Assembly (NCBI GenBank): GCA_001938995.1
Contig: MKZN01000020.1
Span: 1 to 55,395 of the forward strand
Direction: 5' to 3'
Length of the DNA stretch: 55,395 bases
Source: Bacillus pumilus
Lineage (GTDB): Bacteria > Bacillota > Bacilli > Bacillales > Bacillaceae
Shown piece after piece: positions 38,675-49,066 of the stretch. Positions within the stretch are counted from its first letter, which is position 1. Every line of letters begins with the position of its first letter. The notes under the pieces are model-generated. The model did not search any database. It worked only from the letters and a program-made list of their open reading frames with translations, and had not been told where the DNA came from. A program made the position numbers and the translations under genes.

Positions 38675-39668
38675 TATCCCAATAGGCACGGTGATCAAAG
38701 GGAAATGGCATCATCATCATTACCGTATTGCAAAAGAGCTGGGAAAAGGGGCGAATGGTATTGTCTATCTTGCCGAATCGCCAAACGGGCAGGTTGCCCT
38801 TAAAGTGAGTGATGACAGTATGCTCATTGCATCTGAAGTCAATGTGTTGAAATCCTTTTCAAAGGCTCCTGTGAAAACCATGGGGCCTTCTTTTTATGAT
38901 ATGGATGATGCCCTCTACCCTGGAATGCCTCAAAAACGCTCTTTTTATGTGATGGAGTATGTCAGGGGACCGTTATTGCTTGAGTTTGTTAAACAGAAGG
39001 GTGATGAATGGATTGTTGTCTTAATGATTCAGCTATTGTCTAACTTGGATCATTTACACAAGGAAGGCTGGATATTTGGTGACTTGAAGCCAGATAATCT
39101 CATCGTGTCGGGACCGCCTGCGGCTATTCGATGTATTGACGTTGGTGGGACGACAAAGGCAGGAAGAGCCATCAAGGAGTATACGGAGTTTTTTGATCGA
39201 GGTTACTGGGGATTTGGTACAAGAAAAGCAGAACCGTCCTATGATCTATTTGCTCTAAGTATGGTGATGGTCAACTGTGCCTATAAGAAAGAATTCAAAA
39301 AAGGAGCAGAACCTAAAAATCAACTGTACCGGGCTATTGAAGGGCATCCTTTATTAAAGCGATATGAGCGGGTGTTAAAGGGTGCACTTCAAGGGAAGTA
39401 TCAATCAGCGACAGACATGAAAAGCGCCATGTTGAGAGATGGTCAATTGCTCGCTTCAAGGAAAAACCGTCAGCCGAAACAAACGCAAAAGACGAGCCAA
39501 AAGCCAACCGTCAGCCAAAAGCCACAGATGACATCACGATCACAACGAGTCGCTGCGGCTAAAAGAACATCGGTACGCAAAAAATCAGGCGGACTTTTCG
39601 AAACCATTCTCATCGTTTGCAGCATTCTTGCGCTATACTGTGCATATGTCGTTTTATTCCTATTGTAA
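38655..39668 (+). CDS. yabT: Serine/threonine protein kinase YabT
   Basis: This 337-residue Hanks-type kinase has a C-terminal transmembrane helix (about 317-337). In B. subtilis YabT is forespore-expressed, activated by DNA binding, and phosphorylates RecA. Visible are the glycine loop LGKGANGIVYLAE (about 25-37), lysine in VALKVS, catalytic loop FGDLKPDN where HRD is altered, and DVGG in place of DFG. A basic Gln/Lys/Ser-rich linker (about 275-310) fits DNA binding. ATG 38655 matches the MMN start of the B. subtilis protein. Confidence 0.92.
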   Translation: MMNSVSNIPIGTVIKGKWHHHHYRIAKELGKGANGIVYLAESPNGQVALKVSDDSMLIASEVNVLKSFSKAPVKTMGPSFYDMDDALYPGMPQKRSFYVMEYVRGPLLLEFVKQKGDEWIVVLMIQLLSNLDHLHKEGWIFGDLKPDNLIVSGPPAAIRCIDVGGTTKAGRAIKEYTEFFDRGYWGFGTRKAEPSYDLFALSMVMVNCAYKKEFKKGAEPKNQLYRAIEGHPLLKRYERVLKGALQGKYQSATDMKSAMLRDGQLLASRKNRQPKQTQKTSQKPTVSQKPQMTSRSQRVAAAKRTSVRKKSGGLFETILIVCSILALYCAYVVLFLL

Positions 39669-39762
39669 GCTGTGAAAAGCAGGCTTCTTCTTTGCTTGGA
39701 GCTACTGAAAGTGATAGGATATGTATATCTTTAAATTACCTGCTCTTTGTGAGGAGGCAGTT

Positions 39763-41166
39763 GTGAATAGAATTGAAACTTTTTTGAAAAAACATGATGT
39801 TTTCCTTGAAAATACGACAGTCATTGTCGGGGTTTCCGGCGGACCGGATTCCATGCTCTTATTGCATGAGCTAAACAAGCGTCGAAAAGGATCCTTTCAG
39901 CTGATTGCAGCCCATGTAGATCACATGTTCAGAGGAGAAGAATCCTTTGCTGATTTAACATTTGTTGAAGCTTACTGCAACGAGCACGAAATCCCATTTG
40001 AATCGACCCGCATACAGGTAACTCAATATGCAAAAGAAAAACGCTTAAACAAACAGGCAGCTGCAAGAGAGTGCAGATATGCCTTTTTCAATCAATTGAT
40101 GGCGCAGTACAAGGCTCAATTTATAGCGCTTGCACATCATGGAGATGATCAGGTAGAAACGATGATGATGAAGCTAGCAAGAGGGACTGTTGGATTAGGA
40201 CTTGCTGGTATACAGGCGAAGCGTTCCTTTCAAGAGGGATGGCTGATTCGTCCGTTAATCGGTTACTCTAAGGACGAAGTGCTAAAAGCATGTGAAAAAG
40301 AACAAGTTCCATATGTCATCGATCAAAGCAATCACACGGATGACTACTTAAGAAACAGGATCAGAAGACACATACTTCCTGTGTTAAAGGAAGAAGCACC
40401 TCATGTGCATCAAAGCTTTCAGTTTGTGAGTGAGATGCTAACGGAAGATGAACGCTACTTGCAGACTTTAACAAAGGAACGAATGGATAAAATCATCACA
40501 AGTCATTCGTCTCAACAAATTGAGATCAAAACGAAGCTTTTGCTTGACCTGCCTTTGCCTTTACAAAGAAGAGGCATTCAACTAATATTAAACTATCTTT
40601 ACGAAAACACTCAATTTGTGTTTTCAAACCAGCATATTCTAGGGACTTTGGACTGGTTATCTCATACGGAACAACCGTCTGGATCATTAGATTTGCCAAA
40701 AGGTTTACAAGCTGTCAAATCTTATGATCATTGTATGTTTACCTTTGAACGATCGCGTTTATTGGAGCGTCCTTATGCTCTGCAATTAAAGGGTGAGCCA
40801 GGAGAGCAACTTACTCTTCCAAATGGACGGTCTATTGTGGTATCAAAGCATGTTCCGCAGGGTGCACGGAACGGGAACTGTTTTTTCTTACTTCAAAAAG
40901 ATCATGTTCGACTTCCTTTGATCATTCGATCACGAAAAAATGGTGACAGGATCAAACTTAAAGGGATGAATGGATCAAAAAAGGTGAAGGATATATTTAT
41001 TGATAAAAAAGTGCCTCTTGCAGAAAGAGACAGCTGGCCGATCGTCACTGATTCGGATCATCAAATCATCTGGATACCAGGTCTGAAAAAATCCGTTTTT
41101 GAGGAAATTGATATGACAAACAGCGATCTCATTGTATTACAATATAGACAGCGCGAAAATTTGTAG
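39763..41166 (+). CDS. tilS: tRNA(Ile)-lysidine synthase
   Basis: This 467-residue essential enzyme attaches lysine to C34 of tRNA-Ile(CAU), changing it to read AUA. The PP-loop ATP motif SGGPDS lies at about residues 26-31, with AAHVDHMFRGEES near 53 and LAHHGDDQVETMMMKL near 125. The C-terminal substrate-binding domain holds IRSRKNGDRIKLKGMNGSKKVKD-type text (about 388). The start is GTG 39763, 5 bases after GAGGAGGC; ATG 39721 in frame lies upstream of it. hprT follows 15 bases later. Confidence 0.94.
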   Translation: MNRIETFLKKHDVFLENTTVIVGVSGGPDSMLLLHELNKRRKGSFQLIAAHVDHMFRGEESFADLTFVEAYCNEHEIPFESTRIQVTQYAKEKRLNKQAAARECRYAFFNQLMAQYKAQFIALAHHGDDQVETMMMKLARGTVGLGLAGIQAKRSFQEGWLIRPLIGYSKDEVLKACEKEQVPYVIDQSNHTDDYLRNRIRRHILPVLKEEAPHVHQSFQFVSEMLTEDERYLQTLTKERMDKIITSHSSQQIEIKTKLLLDLPLPLQRRGIQLILNYLYENTQFVFSNQHILGTLDWLSHTEQPSGSLDLPKGLQAVKSYDHCMFTFERSRLLERPYALQLKGEPGEQLTLPNGRSIVVSKHVPQGARNGNCFFLLQKDHVRLPLIIRSRKNGDRIKLKGMNGSKKVKDIFIDKKVPLAERDSWPIVTDSDHQIIWIPGLKKSVFEEIDMTNSDLIVLQYRQRENL

Positions 41167-41181
41167 GGGGCAAGCAAAAGC

Positions 41182-41721
41182 ATGAAACAAGATATTGAAA
41201 AGATTTTGATCTCAGAAGAAGAGATCCAGCAAAAAGTGAAGGAACTGGGTGCAACATTAACAAGCGATTATGATGGTAAATTTCCCTTGGCTATTGGTGT
41301 TTTGAAAGGAGCTCTCCCATTTATGGCAGACCTCATCAAACACATTGATACATATTTAGAGCTCGACTTTATGGATGTATCAAGTTATGGAAAATCTACC
41401 GTTTCTTCTGGAGAAGTGAAAATTATAAAGGATTTAGACACTTCTGTTGAAGGAAGAGACATTCTCATTATGGAAGATATCATCGACAGTGGGTTAACTT
41501 TGAGCTATCTGGTAGAGCTTTTCCGATACCGTAAAGCAAATTCCATTAAAATTGTGACATTGCTTGATAAACCAAGCGGTCGTAAAGCAGACATCAAAGC
41601 AGATTATGTTGGATTTGAAGTGCCAGATGCATTTGTTGTCGGCTATGGATTGGATTTCGCTGAACGTTACCGAAACCTCCCGTATATTGGAGTGTTAAAA
41701 CCATCTGTTTACGAAGGCTAA
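41182..41721 (+). CDS. hprT: Hypoxanthine phosphoribosyltransferase
   Basis: This 179-residue purine salvage enzyme converts hypoxanthine or guanine with PRPP to IMP or GMP. The PRPP loop [17 protein letters not shown] is near residues 94-110, and [13 protein letters not shown] near 39. In B. subtilis HprT and TilS also act together as activators of ftsH transcription, and here too ftsH follows. TAGGGGGC precedes ATG 41182. Confidence 0.96.
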   Translation: MKQDIEKILISEEEIQQKVKELGATLTSDYDGKFPLAIGVLKGALPFMADLIKHIDTYLELDFMDVSSYGKSTVSSGEVKIIKDLDTSVEGRDILIMEDIIDSGLTLSYLVELFRYRKANSIKIVTLLDKPSGRKADIKADYVGFEVPDAFVVGYGLDFAERYRNLPYIGVLKPSVYEG

Positions 41722-41749
41722 TCAGCATACGTATACATGAGGTTATTGG

Positions 41750-41779
41750 TTGTGTTGGAATGATTTTCTATGATACTAT
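41750..41779 (+). promoter_or_regulatory. Possible promoter of ftsH
   Basis: TGATACTAT (41771-41779) forms an extended -10 (TGN-TACTAT), with TTGTGT (41750-41755) 18 bases upstream. The -35 is weak. Confidence 0.4.
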
Positions 41780-41816
41780 TGAACATAGTTGTGCTTACTG
41801 TGGGAGGAGGTAAGGA

Positions 41817-43718
41817 ATGAATCGGGTTTTTCGTAATACGATTTTTTATATACTTATTTTATTACTTGTGATAGGGGTCGTTAGTTGGTTAGGATCCCCT
41901 AATCAAAAGCCTGAGAACATGTCTTACAGCAAATTTTCGCAAAATCTAAGTGCGGGAAAAGTGGAGAGTATCTCCATTCAGCCTGTAAGAGGGGTTTATG
42001 AAATTCGTGGTCAATTAGATGGCGCGAAGAAAGATCAATACTTCATTACCCATGTTCCAGATGGTCAAGGTGTTGACCAAATTTACAGTGCACTGAAAAA
42101 TACAGATGTTAAAGTAGAACCAGCACCTGAAACGAATGGATGGCTACAAGTTCTGACAACCATCATTCCGTTTATCATCATCTTTATCTTGTTCTTCTTC
42201 TTACTGAACCAAGCTCAGGGCGGCGGAAGCCGAGTGATGAACTTTGGTAAAAGTAAGGCTAAGCTTTACACAGAAGAGAAGAAACGTGTGAAATTTAAAG
42301 ATGTAGCCGGTGCAGATGAAGAAAAGCAAGAACTTGTAGAAGTTGTTGAATTCCTGAAAGATCCACGTAAATTTGCGGAGCTTGGTGCAAGAATACCTAA
42401 AGGGGTTTTATTAGTAGGACCTCCAGGTACAGGTAAAACATTGCTTGCAAGAGCATCTGCAGGAGAAGCAGGCGTTCCTTTCTTCAGCATTAGTGGTTCT
42501 GACTTCGTCGAGATGTTTGTCGGTGTCGGTGCATCACGTGTGCGTGATTTATTCGAAAATGCGAAAAAGAATGCACCATGCTTAATCTTTATTGATGAGA
42601 TTGATGCAGTCGGTCGTCAGCGTGGAGCGGGTCTTGGTGGTGGCCATGATGAGCGTGAACAGACGCTTAACCAGCTTCTTGTTGAAATGGATGGTTTTAG
42701 TGCCAACGAAGGTATTATTATCATTGCTGCGACCAACCGTGCAGATATCCTAGATCCTGCATTGCTGCGTCCGGGACGTTTTGACCGTCAAATTACGGTT
42801 GACCGCCCAGATGTCATTGGTCGTGAAGAAGTACTGAAAGTTCATGCGAGAAACAAACCGCTTGACGATACAGTCAATCTGAAAGCCATTGCAAGTAGAA
42901 CACCAGGGTTCTCTGGAGCAGACCTTGAGAACTTACTAAACGAAGCAGCGTTGGTAGCTGCCCGTCGAAACAAAAAGAAAATCGATATGCGTGATATCGA
43001 CGAAGCGACTGATCGTGTCATCGCTGGTCCGGCTAAGAAAAGCCGTGTCATTTCGAAGAAAGAACGTAATATCGTGGCATACCATGAAGCAGGTCATACT
43101 GTCATTGGACTTGTCCTAGACGAAGCGGACATGGTGCATAAAGTAACCATCGTTCCTCGTGGTCAGGCTGGCGGATATGCGGTCATGCTTCCGAGAGAAG
43201 ATCGTTATTTCCAAACAAAACCAGAGCTTCTTGATAAAATTGTCGGCTTGCTCGGCGGCCGTGTGGCAGAGGAAATTACGTTTGGTGAAGTAAGTACAGG
43301 TGCTCACAACGACTTCCAACGTGCAACAGGCATTGCAAGAAGAATGGTCACTGAGTTCGGTATGTCTGATAAACTTGGTCCACTTCAATTCGGTCAATCA
43401 CAAGGCGGTCAAGTATTCCTTGGTCGTGACTTCAACAACGAACCGAATTATAGTGATGCAATCGCATACGAGATTGACCAAGAAGTTCAGCGTTTCATCA
43501 AGGAGAGCTATGAACGAGCGAAACAAATTCTCACTGAGAAAAAAGATAAGCTAGAAATTATCGCGCAAGCCCTTCTCAAAGTTGAAACATTAGATGCAGA
43601 ACAGATTAAATCTCTTTACGAAACTGGAGAACTGCCAGAGCGTATTTACGCAGATGATGAAGAGAAAAACGATGATGTGAAAGTCAACATCAAGAAAAAA
43701 GAAGACGAGGAGATCTAA
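41817..43718 (+). CDS. ftsH: ATP-dependent zinc metalloprotease FtsH
   Basis: This 633-residue membrane-bound AAA protease degrades damaged or regulatory membrane and cytosolic proteins and is needed for sporulation. Two transmembrane helices (about 6-24 and 109-131) flank an extracytoplasmic domain. The AAA module has Walker [14 protein letters not shown] (about 201-213), Walker B LIFIDEID (about 258-265) and the second region of homology. Zinc motif HEAGH lies near 423-427. GGGAGGAGG precedes ATG 41817. The C-terminal tail is acidic and lysine-rich. Confidence 0.97.
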   Translation: MNRVFRNTIFYILILLLVIGVVSWLGSPNQKPENMSYSKFSQNLSAGKVESISIQPVRGVYEIRGQLDGAKKDQYFITHVPDGQGVDQIYSALKNTDVKVEPAPETNGWLQVLTTIIPFIIIFILFFFLLNQAQGGGSRVMNFGKSKAKLYTEEKKRVKFKDVAGADEEKQELVEVVEFLKDPRKFAELGARIPKGVLLVGPPGTGKTLLARASAGEAGVPFFSISGSDFVEMFVGVGASRVRDLFENAKKNAPCLIFIDEIDAVGRQRGAGLGGGHDEREQTLNQLLVEMDGFSANEGIIIIAATNRADILDPALLRPGRFDRQITVDRPDVIGREEVLKVHARNKPLDDTVNLKAIASRTPGFSGADLENLLNEAALVAARRNKKKIDMRDIDEATDRVIAGPAKKSRVISKKERNIVAYHEAGHTVIGLVLDEADMVHKVTIVPRGQAGGYAVMLPREDRYFQTKPELLDKIVGLLGGRVAEEITFGEVSTGAHNDFQRATGIARRMVTEFGMSDKLGPLQFGQSQGGQVFLGRDFNNEPNYSDAIAYEIDQEVQRFIKESYERAKQILTEKKDKLEIIAQALLKVETLDAEQIKSLYETGELPERIYADDEEKNDDVKVNIKKKEDEEI

Positions 43719-43730
43719 TCTCCTTTGCTG

Positions 43731-43763
43731 AAAAGCTGCTGGGATAACCGGCAGCTTTTTTTA
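43731..43763 (+). terminator. ftsH terminator
   Basis: A 10-bp stem AAGCTGCTGG with CCGGCAGCTT (one T-G pair), 5-base loop, followed by seven T. Confidence 0.92.
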
Positions 43764-43882
43764 TTTTCGTTTCATGAATGGATCGGTTTCGAATTGTTTA
43801 CAAATGGAACTCAATTCGTGTATGGTATGATAGAAAGTCGAAAAAATGATCTTTTGAGAAACTATTCAAAGTGGTGATAAAG

Positions 43883-44659
43883 TTGTTACTCGTGATAGAT
43901 GTAGGAAACACAAATACCGTTTTAGGTGTTTATCATAATGGCGATCTGAACTATCATTGGCGAATTGAAACAAGCCGTCACAAAACAGAAGATGAATTTG
44001 GTATGTCACTTCGTTCTCTCTTTGATTATGTGGGATTGATGTTCGATCAAATAGAAGGCATTATCATTTCGTCAGTTGTTCCACCGATGATGTTTGCCTT
44101 AGAAAGAATGTGTGAGAAATACTTTCACATCACCCCGCAAATTGTCGGCCCAGGAATGAAGACTGGACTGAACATTATGTGCGACAATCCGAAGGAAGTG
44201 GGCGCAGACCGGATTGTAAATGCAGTGGCGGCTATTCATCTATATGGGGCACCTCTCATTGTGGTGGACTTTGGAACAGCGACAACCTACTGCTATATCA
44301 ATGAACAAAAACAATATATGGGCGGAGCCATTGCACCGGGAATTACCATCTCGACTGAGGCTCTCTATACAAGAGCGGCGAAGTTGCCGAGAATTGAAAT
44401 TGTGCGCCCAGATCACATCGTAGGAAAAAACACCATCAGTGCGATGCAATCAGGTATCCTCTATGGATATGTTGGTCAAGTCGAGGGAATAGTGAAACGG
44501 ATGAAACAGCAATCCAAACAAACACCGAAAGTCATTGCAACAGGTGGATTATCTACCTTAATTGGAAATGAATCAGACTGTATTGATGTTGTCGATCCGT
44601 TTCTAACCTTAAAAGGACTTCAATTAATTTACGAACGGAATCGTGTCGGTGTACTATAG
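43883..44659 (+). CDS. coaX: Type III pantothenate kinase
   Basis: This 258-residue enzyme carries out the first step of coenzyme A synthesis and is an ASKHA-fold kinase that needs a monovalent cation. Motifs are [12 protein letters not shown] (about 5-16), [10 protein letters not shown] near 91, [11 protein letters not shown] (about 107-117) and VDFGTATTY near 127. The start is TTG 43883, giving the B. subtilis length; GTG 43871 in frame overlaps the AAAGTGGTG ribosome binding site. hslO follows 14 bases later. Confidence 0.95.
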   Translation: MLLVIDVGNTNTVLGVYHNGDLNYHWRIETSRHKTEDEFGMSLRSLFDYVGLMFDQIEGIIISSVVPPMMFALERMCEKYFHITPQIVGPGMKTGLNIMCDNPKEVGADRIVNAVAAIHLYGAPLIVVDFGTATTYCYINEQKQYMGGAIAPGITISTEALYTRAAKLPRIEIVRPDHIVGKNTISAMQSGILYGYVGQVEGIVKRMKQQSKQTPKVIATGGLSTLIGNESDCIDVVDPFLTLKGLQLIYERNRVGVL

Positions 44660-44673
44660 GAGGTTTAAATCAA

Positions 44674-45549
44674 ATGGATTATTTAGTTAAAGCATTAGCA
44701 TATGACGGGAAAGTTCGTGCGTATGCTGCAAACACAACAGAGACAATCAATGAAGCACAAAGAAGACATTATACATGGCCAACTGCTTCAGCAGCGATTG
44801 GAAGAACCATGACAGCTACTGTGATGATGGGAGCTATGCTGAAAGGAGAGCATAAACTTTCTGTTAAAATAGAAGGCGGCGGACCGATTGGTGCGATCAT
44901 AGCCGATGGGAATGCAAAAGGACAGGTGCGCGGATATGTCTCAAACCCACAGGTTCACTTTGATTTAAATGAACATGGCAAGCTCGATGTCAGACGTGCA
45001 GTTGGAACAACAGGAACCTTAAGTGTGGTGAAAGATATCGGACTGAGAGATCATTTTACAGGACAAACAGAGATTGTCTCAGGTGAAATTGGAGACGACT
45101 TCACCTATTACCTCGTCTCTTCAGAGCAGGTGCCTTCCTCTGTTGGAGTAGGTGTCCTCGTCAATCCAGATAACACTATCCTAGCAGCAGGCGGCTTTAT
45201 CATTCAATTGCTGCCCGGAACCGAAGAAGCTGTGATTGAAAGACTAGAAAAACGACTATCAACCATTGAACCCATTTCTAAACTCATTGAAAAAGGAATG
45301 TCACCAGAAGAAGTGTTAGAAGAGGTTCTCGGCGAAAAACCAAAAATATTAGAAACTGTACCTGTCGAATTCTCTTGTAATTGCTCTAAAGAGCGCTTTG
45401 CAAATGGCGTCATTAGCCTAGGGACAGCCGAAATTGAAGACATGATTGAACAAGACGGACAAGCTGAAGCTCAATGCCATTTTTGTAACGAAAAGTACGT
45501 ATTTACAAAAGAAGAGCTAGAAGAGCTACGTGAAGAAACAACCCGCTAA
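44674..45549 (+). CDS. hslO: Redox-regulated chaperone Hsp33
   Basis: This 291-residue holdase chaperone is activated by oxidation. The N-terminal substrate domain (about 1-230) is followed by the redox switch, a zinc centre with Cys-x-Cys ([10 protein letters not shown], near 235-237) and CxxC ([10 protein letters not shown], near 268-271). TATAGGAGG precedes ATG 44674. It is cotranscribed with coaX. The terminator stem includes its stop codon region. Confidence 0.96.
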   Translation: MDYLVKALAYDGKVRAYAANTTETINEAQRRHYTWPTASAAIGRTMTATVMMGAMLKGEHKLSVKIEGGGPIGAIIADGNAKGQVRGYVSNPQVHFDLNEHGKLDVRRAVGTTGTLSVVKDIGLRDHFTGQTEIVSGEIGDDFTYYLVSSEQVPSSVGVGVLVNPDNTILAAGGFIIQLLPGTEEAVIERLEKRLSTIEPISKLIEKGMSPEEVLEEVLGEKPKILETVPVEFSCNCSKERFANGVISLGTAEIEDMIEQDGQAEAQCHFCNEKYVFTKEELEELREETTR

Positions 45550-45570
45550 GCTCTAAGCAGCGGGTTTTCT
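45541..45570 (+). terminator. hslO terminator overlapping the stop codon
   Basis: ACCCGCT (45541-45547) pairs with AGCGGGT (45559-45565), followed by TTTTCT. The left arm lies in the last codons of hslO. Confidence 0.8.
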
Positions 45571-45594
45571 TCTATAAAAGAAGGGAGACAAAAG

Positions 45595-46503
45595 ATGAGA
45601 CTGAAAGCAAGAGTCGTATGGACATTTATCCTCGTTTTGCTCATGATCAATGCGGTTGTCATTGCCTATGTACTGACAAAGTCGCAAATGTCACAGGCTT
45701 CTTCAAACGGGAAGGGCGGTGAAGAAATTGCGACTATCGGGAAAGAACACATTACCCGTCAAGAATGGCTTAAAAAAATGGAGGACCGCTACGGAAAGGC
45801 AACGCTTGAACAAATGATCAATCAACAGGTAGTGAATCAGCTCGCGAAAGAAAACAACCTTACATTATCTTCAAATGAGGTCAATCGAGAATTGCTCATG
45901 TTTAAAGCGGTATCTAATCAATTCTACGAAGATGACCATACAAGTGAGAAGGAATGGAAAGAGCAGATTCGTTATCAAATTTTATTAGAACAACTCTTAA
46001 CGAGAGATGCGGTTGTTTCTGATCAAGAAGCGAAAGCCTTTTATGAAAAAAACAAGGACTTATTTCAGTATGATGATTCATACCGTATTCGTCATATCGT
46101 CGTAAAGACAAAAGACGAGGCAGACAACGTGCTGAAGGAACTAAAGGGCGGGTCTAGCTTTGAAGCGGTAGCGGCTGAGCGCTCGAACGATCGCTACACT
46201 TCACCCTATGGCGGTGATCTTGGGTTTGTATCAGAAGAACAAGAGAGTATTCCAGCCCTATACATACAAGAAGCCCAACAGCTCCAACCGAACGAATGGA
46301 CAAAAGAGCCAATCCAGACCAAAAACGGATATGCGATTATCCAATTAAAAGAAACATTAGATGGCCGCTCCTTCACTTATGAGGATGTCAAAGGTCAAAT
46401 CAAAAGGCAGATTGCCATGGAAGACCTAGGTGAAAAGGCGAATGTCAAAACCCTGTGGAAAGAAGCAAACGTTACTTGGTTTTACGATGGAGAACAGGAC
46501 TAA
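45595..46503 (+). CDS. yacD: Membrane-anchored parvulin-type peptidyl-prolyl isomerase YacD
   Basis: This 302-residue PrsA/SurA-like foldase is expected outside the membrane. A signal-anchor helix (about 9-28) lacks a lipobox cysteine, unlike lipoprotein PrsA. A SurA-N-like helical part (about 45-150) precedes the parvulin domain (about 160-255: YRIRHIVVKTKDEAD and YGGDLGFVSEE). GAAGGGAG precedes ATG 45595. The function is inferred from the fold. Confidence 0.88.
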   Translation: MRLKARVVWTFILVLLMINAVVIAYVLTKSQMSQASSNGKGGEEIATIGKEHITRQEWLKKMEDRYGKATLEQMINQQVVNQLAKENNLTLSSNEVNRELLMFKAVSNQFYEDDHTSEKEWKEQIRYQILLEQLLTRDAVVSDQEAKAFYEKNKDLFQYDDSYRIRHIVVKTKDEADNVLKELKGGSSFEAVAAERSNDRYTSPYGGDLGFVSEEQESIPALYIQEAQQLQPNEWTKEPIQTKNGYAIIQLKETLDGRSFTYEDVKGQIKRQIAMEDLGEKANVKTLWKEANVTWFYDGEQD

Positions 46504-46520
46504 AGCATTGACAAAATTTT

Positions 46521-46550
46521 TTGAAATTGATAATTTAATATTAATACAAT
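46521..46550 (+). promoter_or_regulatory. Sigma-A promoter of cysK
   Basis: TTGAAA (46521-46526) and TACAAT (46545-46550) are 18 bases apart; TTGACA at 46508-46513 is a second possible -35. The surrounding 50 bases are very A/T rich. In B. subtilis cysK is repressed by CymR, but I cannot assign its operator here. Confidence 0.65.
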
Positions 46551-46579
46551 AAAATTACTCGGAGATAGAGGTGTTAGTG

Positions 46580-47503
46580 ATGGCTCGTATTGCAAATTCA
46601 GTTTTTGAACTAATAGGAAACACACCAGTCGTTAAATTAAACCGTTTAGTAGATAACGACAGTGCCGATGTCTACTTAAAACTCGAATATATGAACCCGG
46701 GGAGTAGTGTAAAAGATCGAATCGCATTAGCGATGATCGAGGATGCTGAGGCTAAAGGGAAATTAAAAGCAGGTGACACACTGATTGAACCAACAAGTGG
46801 TAACACAGGGATCGGTCTAGCGATGGTAGCGGCAGCAAAAGGAATCAATGCCATTTTGGTGATGCCAGATACAATGAGTCAGGAACGCCGTAACCTTTTA
46901 CGCGCTTACGGAGCTGAGCTTGTATTGACGCCTGGTACAGAAGGAATGAAAGGTGCTATCAAAAAAGCGGAAGAACTGGCAGAAGAACATGGCTATTTCA
47001 TGCCGCAGCAATTTAGCAACGAAGCCAATGCTGAGATTCACCGTCGTACAACAGGGAAAGAAATTCTCGAGCAATTTGATGGTGAGCTTGATGCCTTCAT
47101 CGCAGGTGTAGGTACGGGTGGAACGATTACGGGTGCTGGTGAAGTATTAAAAGAAGCGATCCCATCCATTCAACTCTATGCGGTAGAACCAACAGATTCC
47201 CCTGTATTATCAGGGGGAAAACCAGGACCTCATAAAATTCAAGGGATTGGGGCAGGGTTTGTTCCTTCTATTTTGAATACAGAAGTATATGATGGCATCA
47301 TCCAAGTACGAAACGAAGATGCATTTGAACTGGCGAGAAGAGCAGCGAAGGAAGAAGGTATCCTTGGTGGTATTTCTTCAGGAGCAGCTATTTACGCAGC
47401 TCTTCAAACAGCGAAGAAGCTTGGTAAAGGAAAGAAAGTATTAGCCATCATCCCAAGTAACGGTGAACGTTACCTCAGTACACCTCTTTATCAATTCGAT
47501 TAA
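46580..47503 (+). CDS. cysK: Cysteine synthase A
   Basis: This 307-residue PLP enzyme (O-acetylserine thiol-lyase) makes cysteine from O-acetylserine and sulfide, and partners CymR as a sensor in B. subtilis. The PLP lysine is in [12 protein letters not shown] (near 44), the substrate loop is PTSGNTGIG (near 71), and the phosphate loop GTGGTITG (near 177). I chose ATG 46580 (MARIANS...); ATG 46571 in frame adds three residues and sits in the leader. Monocistronic, with a strong terminator. Confidence 0.96.
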   Translation: MARIANSVFELIGNTPVVKLNRLVDNDSADVYLKLEYMNPGSSVKDRIALAMIEDAEAKGKLKAGDTLIEPTSGNTGIGLAMVAAAKGINAILVMPDTMSQERRNLLRAYGAELVLTPGTEGMKGAIKKAEELAEEHGYFMPQQFSNEANAEIHRRTTGKEILEQFDGELDAFIAGVGTGGTITGAGEVLKEAIPSIQLYAVEPTDSPVLSGGKPGPHKIQGIGAGFVPSILNTEVYDGIIQVRNEDAFELARRAAKEEGILGGISSGAAIYAALQTAKKLGKGKKVLAIIPSNGERYLSTPLYQFD

Positions 47504-47512
47504 TCGAACGAT

Positions 47513-47541
47513 CTGCCCCAGCATTTTGCTGGGGTTTTTTT
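47513..47541 (+). terminator. cysK terminator
   Basis: CCCCAGCA (47516-47523) pairs perfectly with TGCTGGGG (47527-47534), followed by seven T. Confidence 0.95.
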
Positions 47542-47634
47542 GATGAATTCTCAAGTTGGAAAGCAAATACTATTTTCTAAATAAAATGGATTGCATTACA
47601 ATAAGGTTAATGAATAATGAAAAAGGATGATAAC

Positions 47635-49053
47635 ATGACACAACGTAGGCCGCTTGGCATCAAAATTCCTTTTACCAAAGATGAATTTTTGAATAGATAT
47701 GAACAATTATCAGCACATGAAACACACCACGTTCTTCTCGAAAGTGCACGCGGTGGGGCTTACAGCATTGCTGGAACGAACCCGATCGCTAAAGCGAAAG
47801 GAAAGGACGGAATGACCACGATTCATTATCAAGATGAAGTGCTGTTCAAAGAAGGCGATCCATTTAGGGCATTTGCTGAGTGGTTTCAAAGCCTTCAAAC
47901 CGAAACGAACGACGAGTATCCGGACTTTCAAGGTGGGGCGATTGGGTTTTTAAGCTATGATTATGCAAGATATATAGAACATTTTAAAATGCTGTCACTC
48001 GATGACCTCAAGACGCCTGATATGTACTTCCTCGTGTTTGATGATGTCGCTGTATTTGATCATCAAGAAAGTGCTCTTTGGCTAATCACTCATACTCATG
48101 ATAAGGAAGATGTGAGTGAAGCTCATCAAAGGTTGGAGAAGCTAAAGCAAGATTGGACAAGCACTTCAGACGTAACCGGACACTCACCAATCAAGGGGGC
48201 TACGTCAGGTTTTATGCCGGCATCTCCTTTTACTGAAGAAACCTTCGGGGAAGCTGTTGAGCAAATTAAACAATACATCGCAAACGGTGATGTGTTCCAA
48301 GTGAACCTGTCCATCAGACAAGATGAACCAATTCATACGCACCCATATGAATTATACAAAACATTACGCCAAGTGAACCCGTCCCCCTACATGTCTTATA
48401 TGCATACGCCCGATTTCCAAATTGTTTGTGGATCACCGGAACTGCTCATTAAGAAAAAAGGAAAACAACTAGAAACTAGGCCGATTGCTGGTACAAGGTC
48501 AAGAGGCAAGGATGACGCAGAGGATCAGGCGCTGGCAAAAGACCTCATTGAAAATGAAAAAGAACGGGCAGAGCATGTGATGCTCGTTGATCTTGAGCGG
48601 AATGATCTTGGACGAGTGTCCACTTATGGATCTGTAAAAGTAAACGAGTTTATGGCGATTGAAAAATATTCGCACGTCATGCACATTGTATCGAACGTAC
48701 AGGGAGAGCTTCGTGACGAATGTGATGCGGTAGATGTCGTGCGAGCAGTGTTCCCTGGTGGAACAATTACGGGTGCACCTAAAGTGAGAACAATGGAAAT
48801 TATAGAAGAACTTGAGCCAACAAGACGTGGGCTTTATACTGGATCTATAGGTTGGTTTGGATTCAATCAAGATATGCACTTTAATATCGTGATTCGTACG
48901 GCGTATTGTACAGAAGGCAAAGCGTTTATGCAGTCAGGTGCCGGGATTGTCATTGATTCTGTAGCAAAGCACGAATACAAAGAGTCCATTAAAAAGGCCT
49001 ATGCTGTGAAAAAAGCATTACAGTTGAGCAAAGAAGAGACTATTTTGAGTTAG
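47635..49053 (+). CDS. pabB: Aminodeoxychorismate synthase component I
   Basis: This 472-residue chorismate-utilising enzyme makes 4-amino-4-deoxychorismate with ammonia from PabA, the first step of the PABA branch of folate synthesis. The C-terminal chorismate-binding domain contains [11 protein letters not shown] (near 284), [23 protein letters not shown] text (near 308) and [16 protein letters not shown] (near 377). I chose ATG 47635 (MTQRRPLG), behind AAAGGATG; ATG 47617 in frame overlaps that site. First gene of the folate operon. Confidence 0.95.
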   Translation: MTQRRPLGIKIPFTKDEFLNRYEQLSAHETHHVLLESARGGAYSIAGTNPIAKAKGKDGMTTIHYQDEVLFKEGDPFRAFAEWFQSLQTETNDEYPDFQGGAIGFLSYDYARYIEHFKMLSLDDLKTPDMYFLVFDDVAVFDHQESALWLITHTHDKEDVSEAHQRLEKLKQDWTSTSDVTGHSPIKGATSGFMPASPFTEETFGEAVEQIKQYIANGDVFQVNLSIRQDEPIHTHPYELYKTLRQVNPSPYMSYMHTPDFQIVCGSPELLIKKKGKQLETRPIAGTRSRGKDDAEDQALAKDLIENEKERAEHVMLVDLERNDLGRVSTYGSVKVNEFMAIEKYSHVMHIVSNVQGELRDECDAVDVVRAVFPGGTITGAPKVRTMEIIEELEPTRRGLYTGSIGWFGFNQDMHFNIVIRTAYCTEGKAFMQSGAGIVIDSVAKHEYKESIKKAYAVKKALQLSKEETILS

Positions 49054-49065
49054 AGGTGAGCAGAG
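49026..49065 (+). promoter_or_regulatory. TRAP-like GAG-triplet site over the pabA ribosome binding site
   Basis: GAG triplets occur at 49026, 49036, 49047, 49053, 49058 and 49063. The last four are spaced by 3, 2 and 2 bases and cover the ribosome binding site of pabA. In B. subtilis the tryptophan-activated protein TRAP represses pabA (trpG) translation through such a site; use here is inferred. Confidence 0.6.
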
Positions 49066-49066
49066 T

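Noticed and set aside
48499..48879. Minus-strand open frame inside pabB
   Set aside because: It is antisense to the conserved catalytic domain of pabB with no promoter or ribosome binding site.
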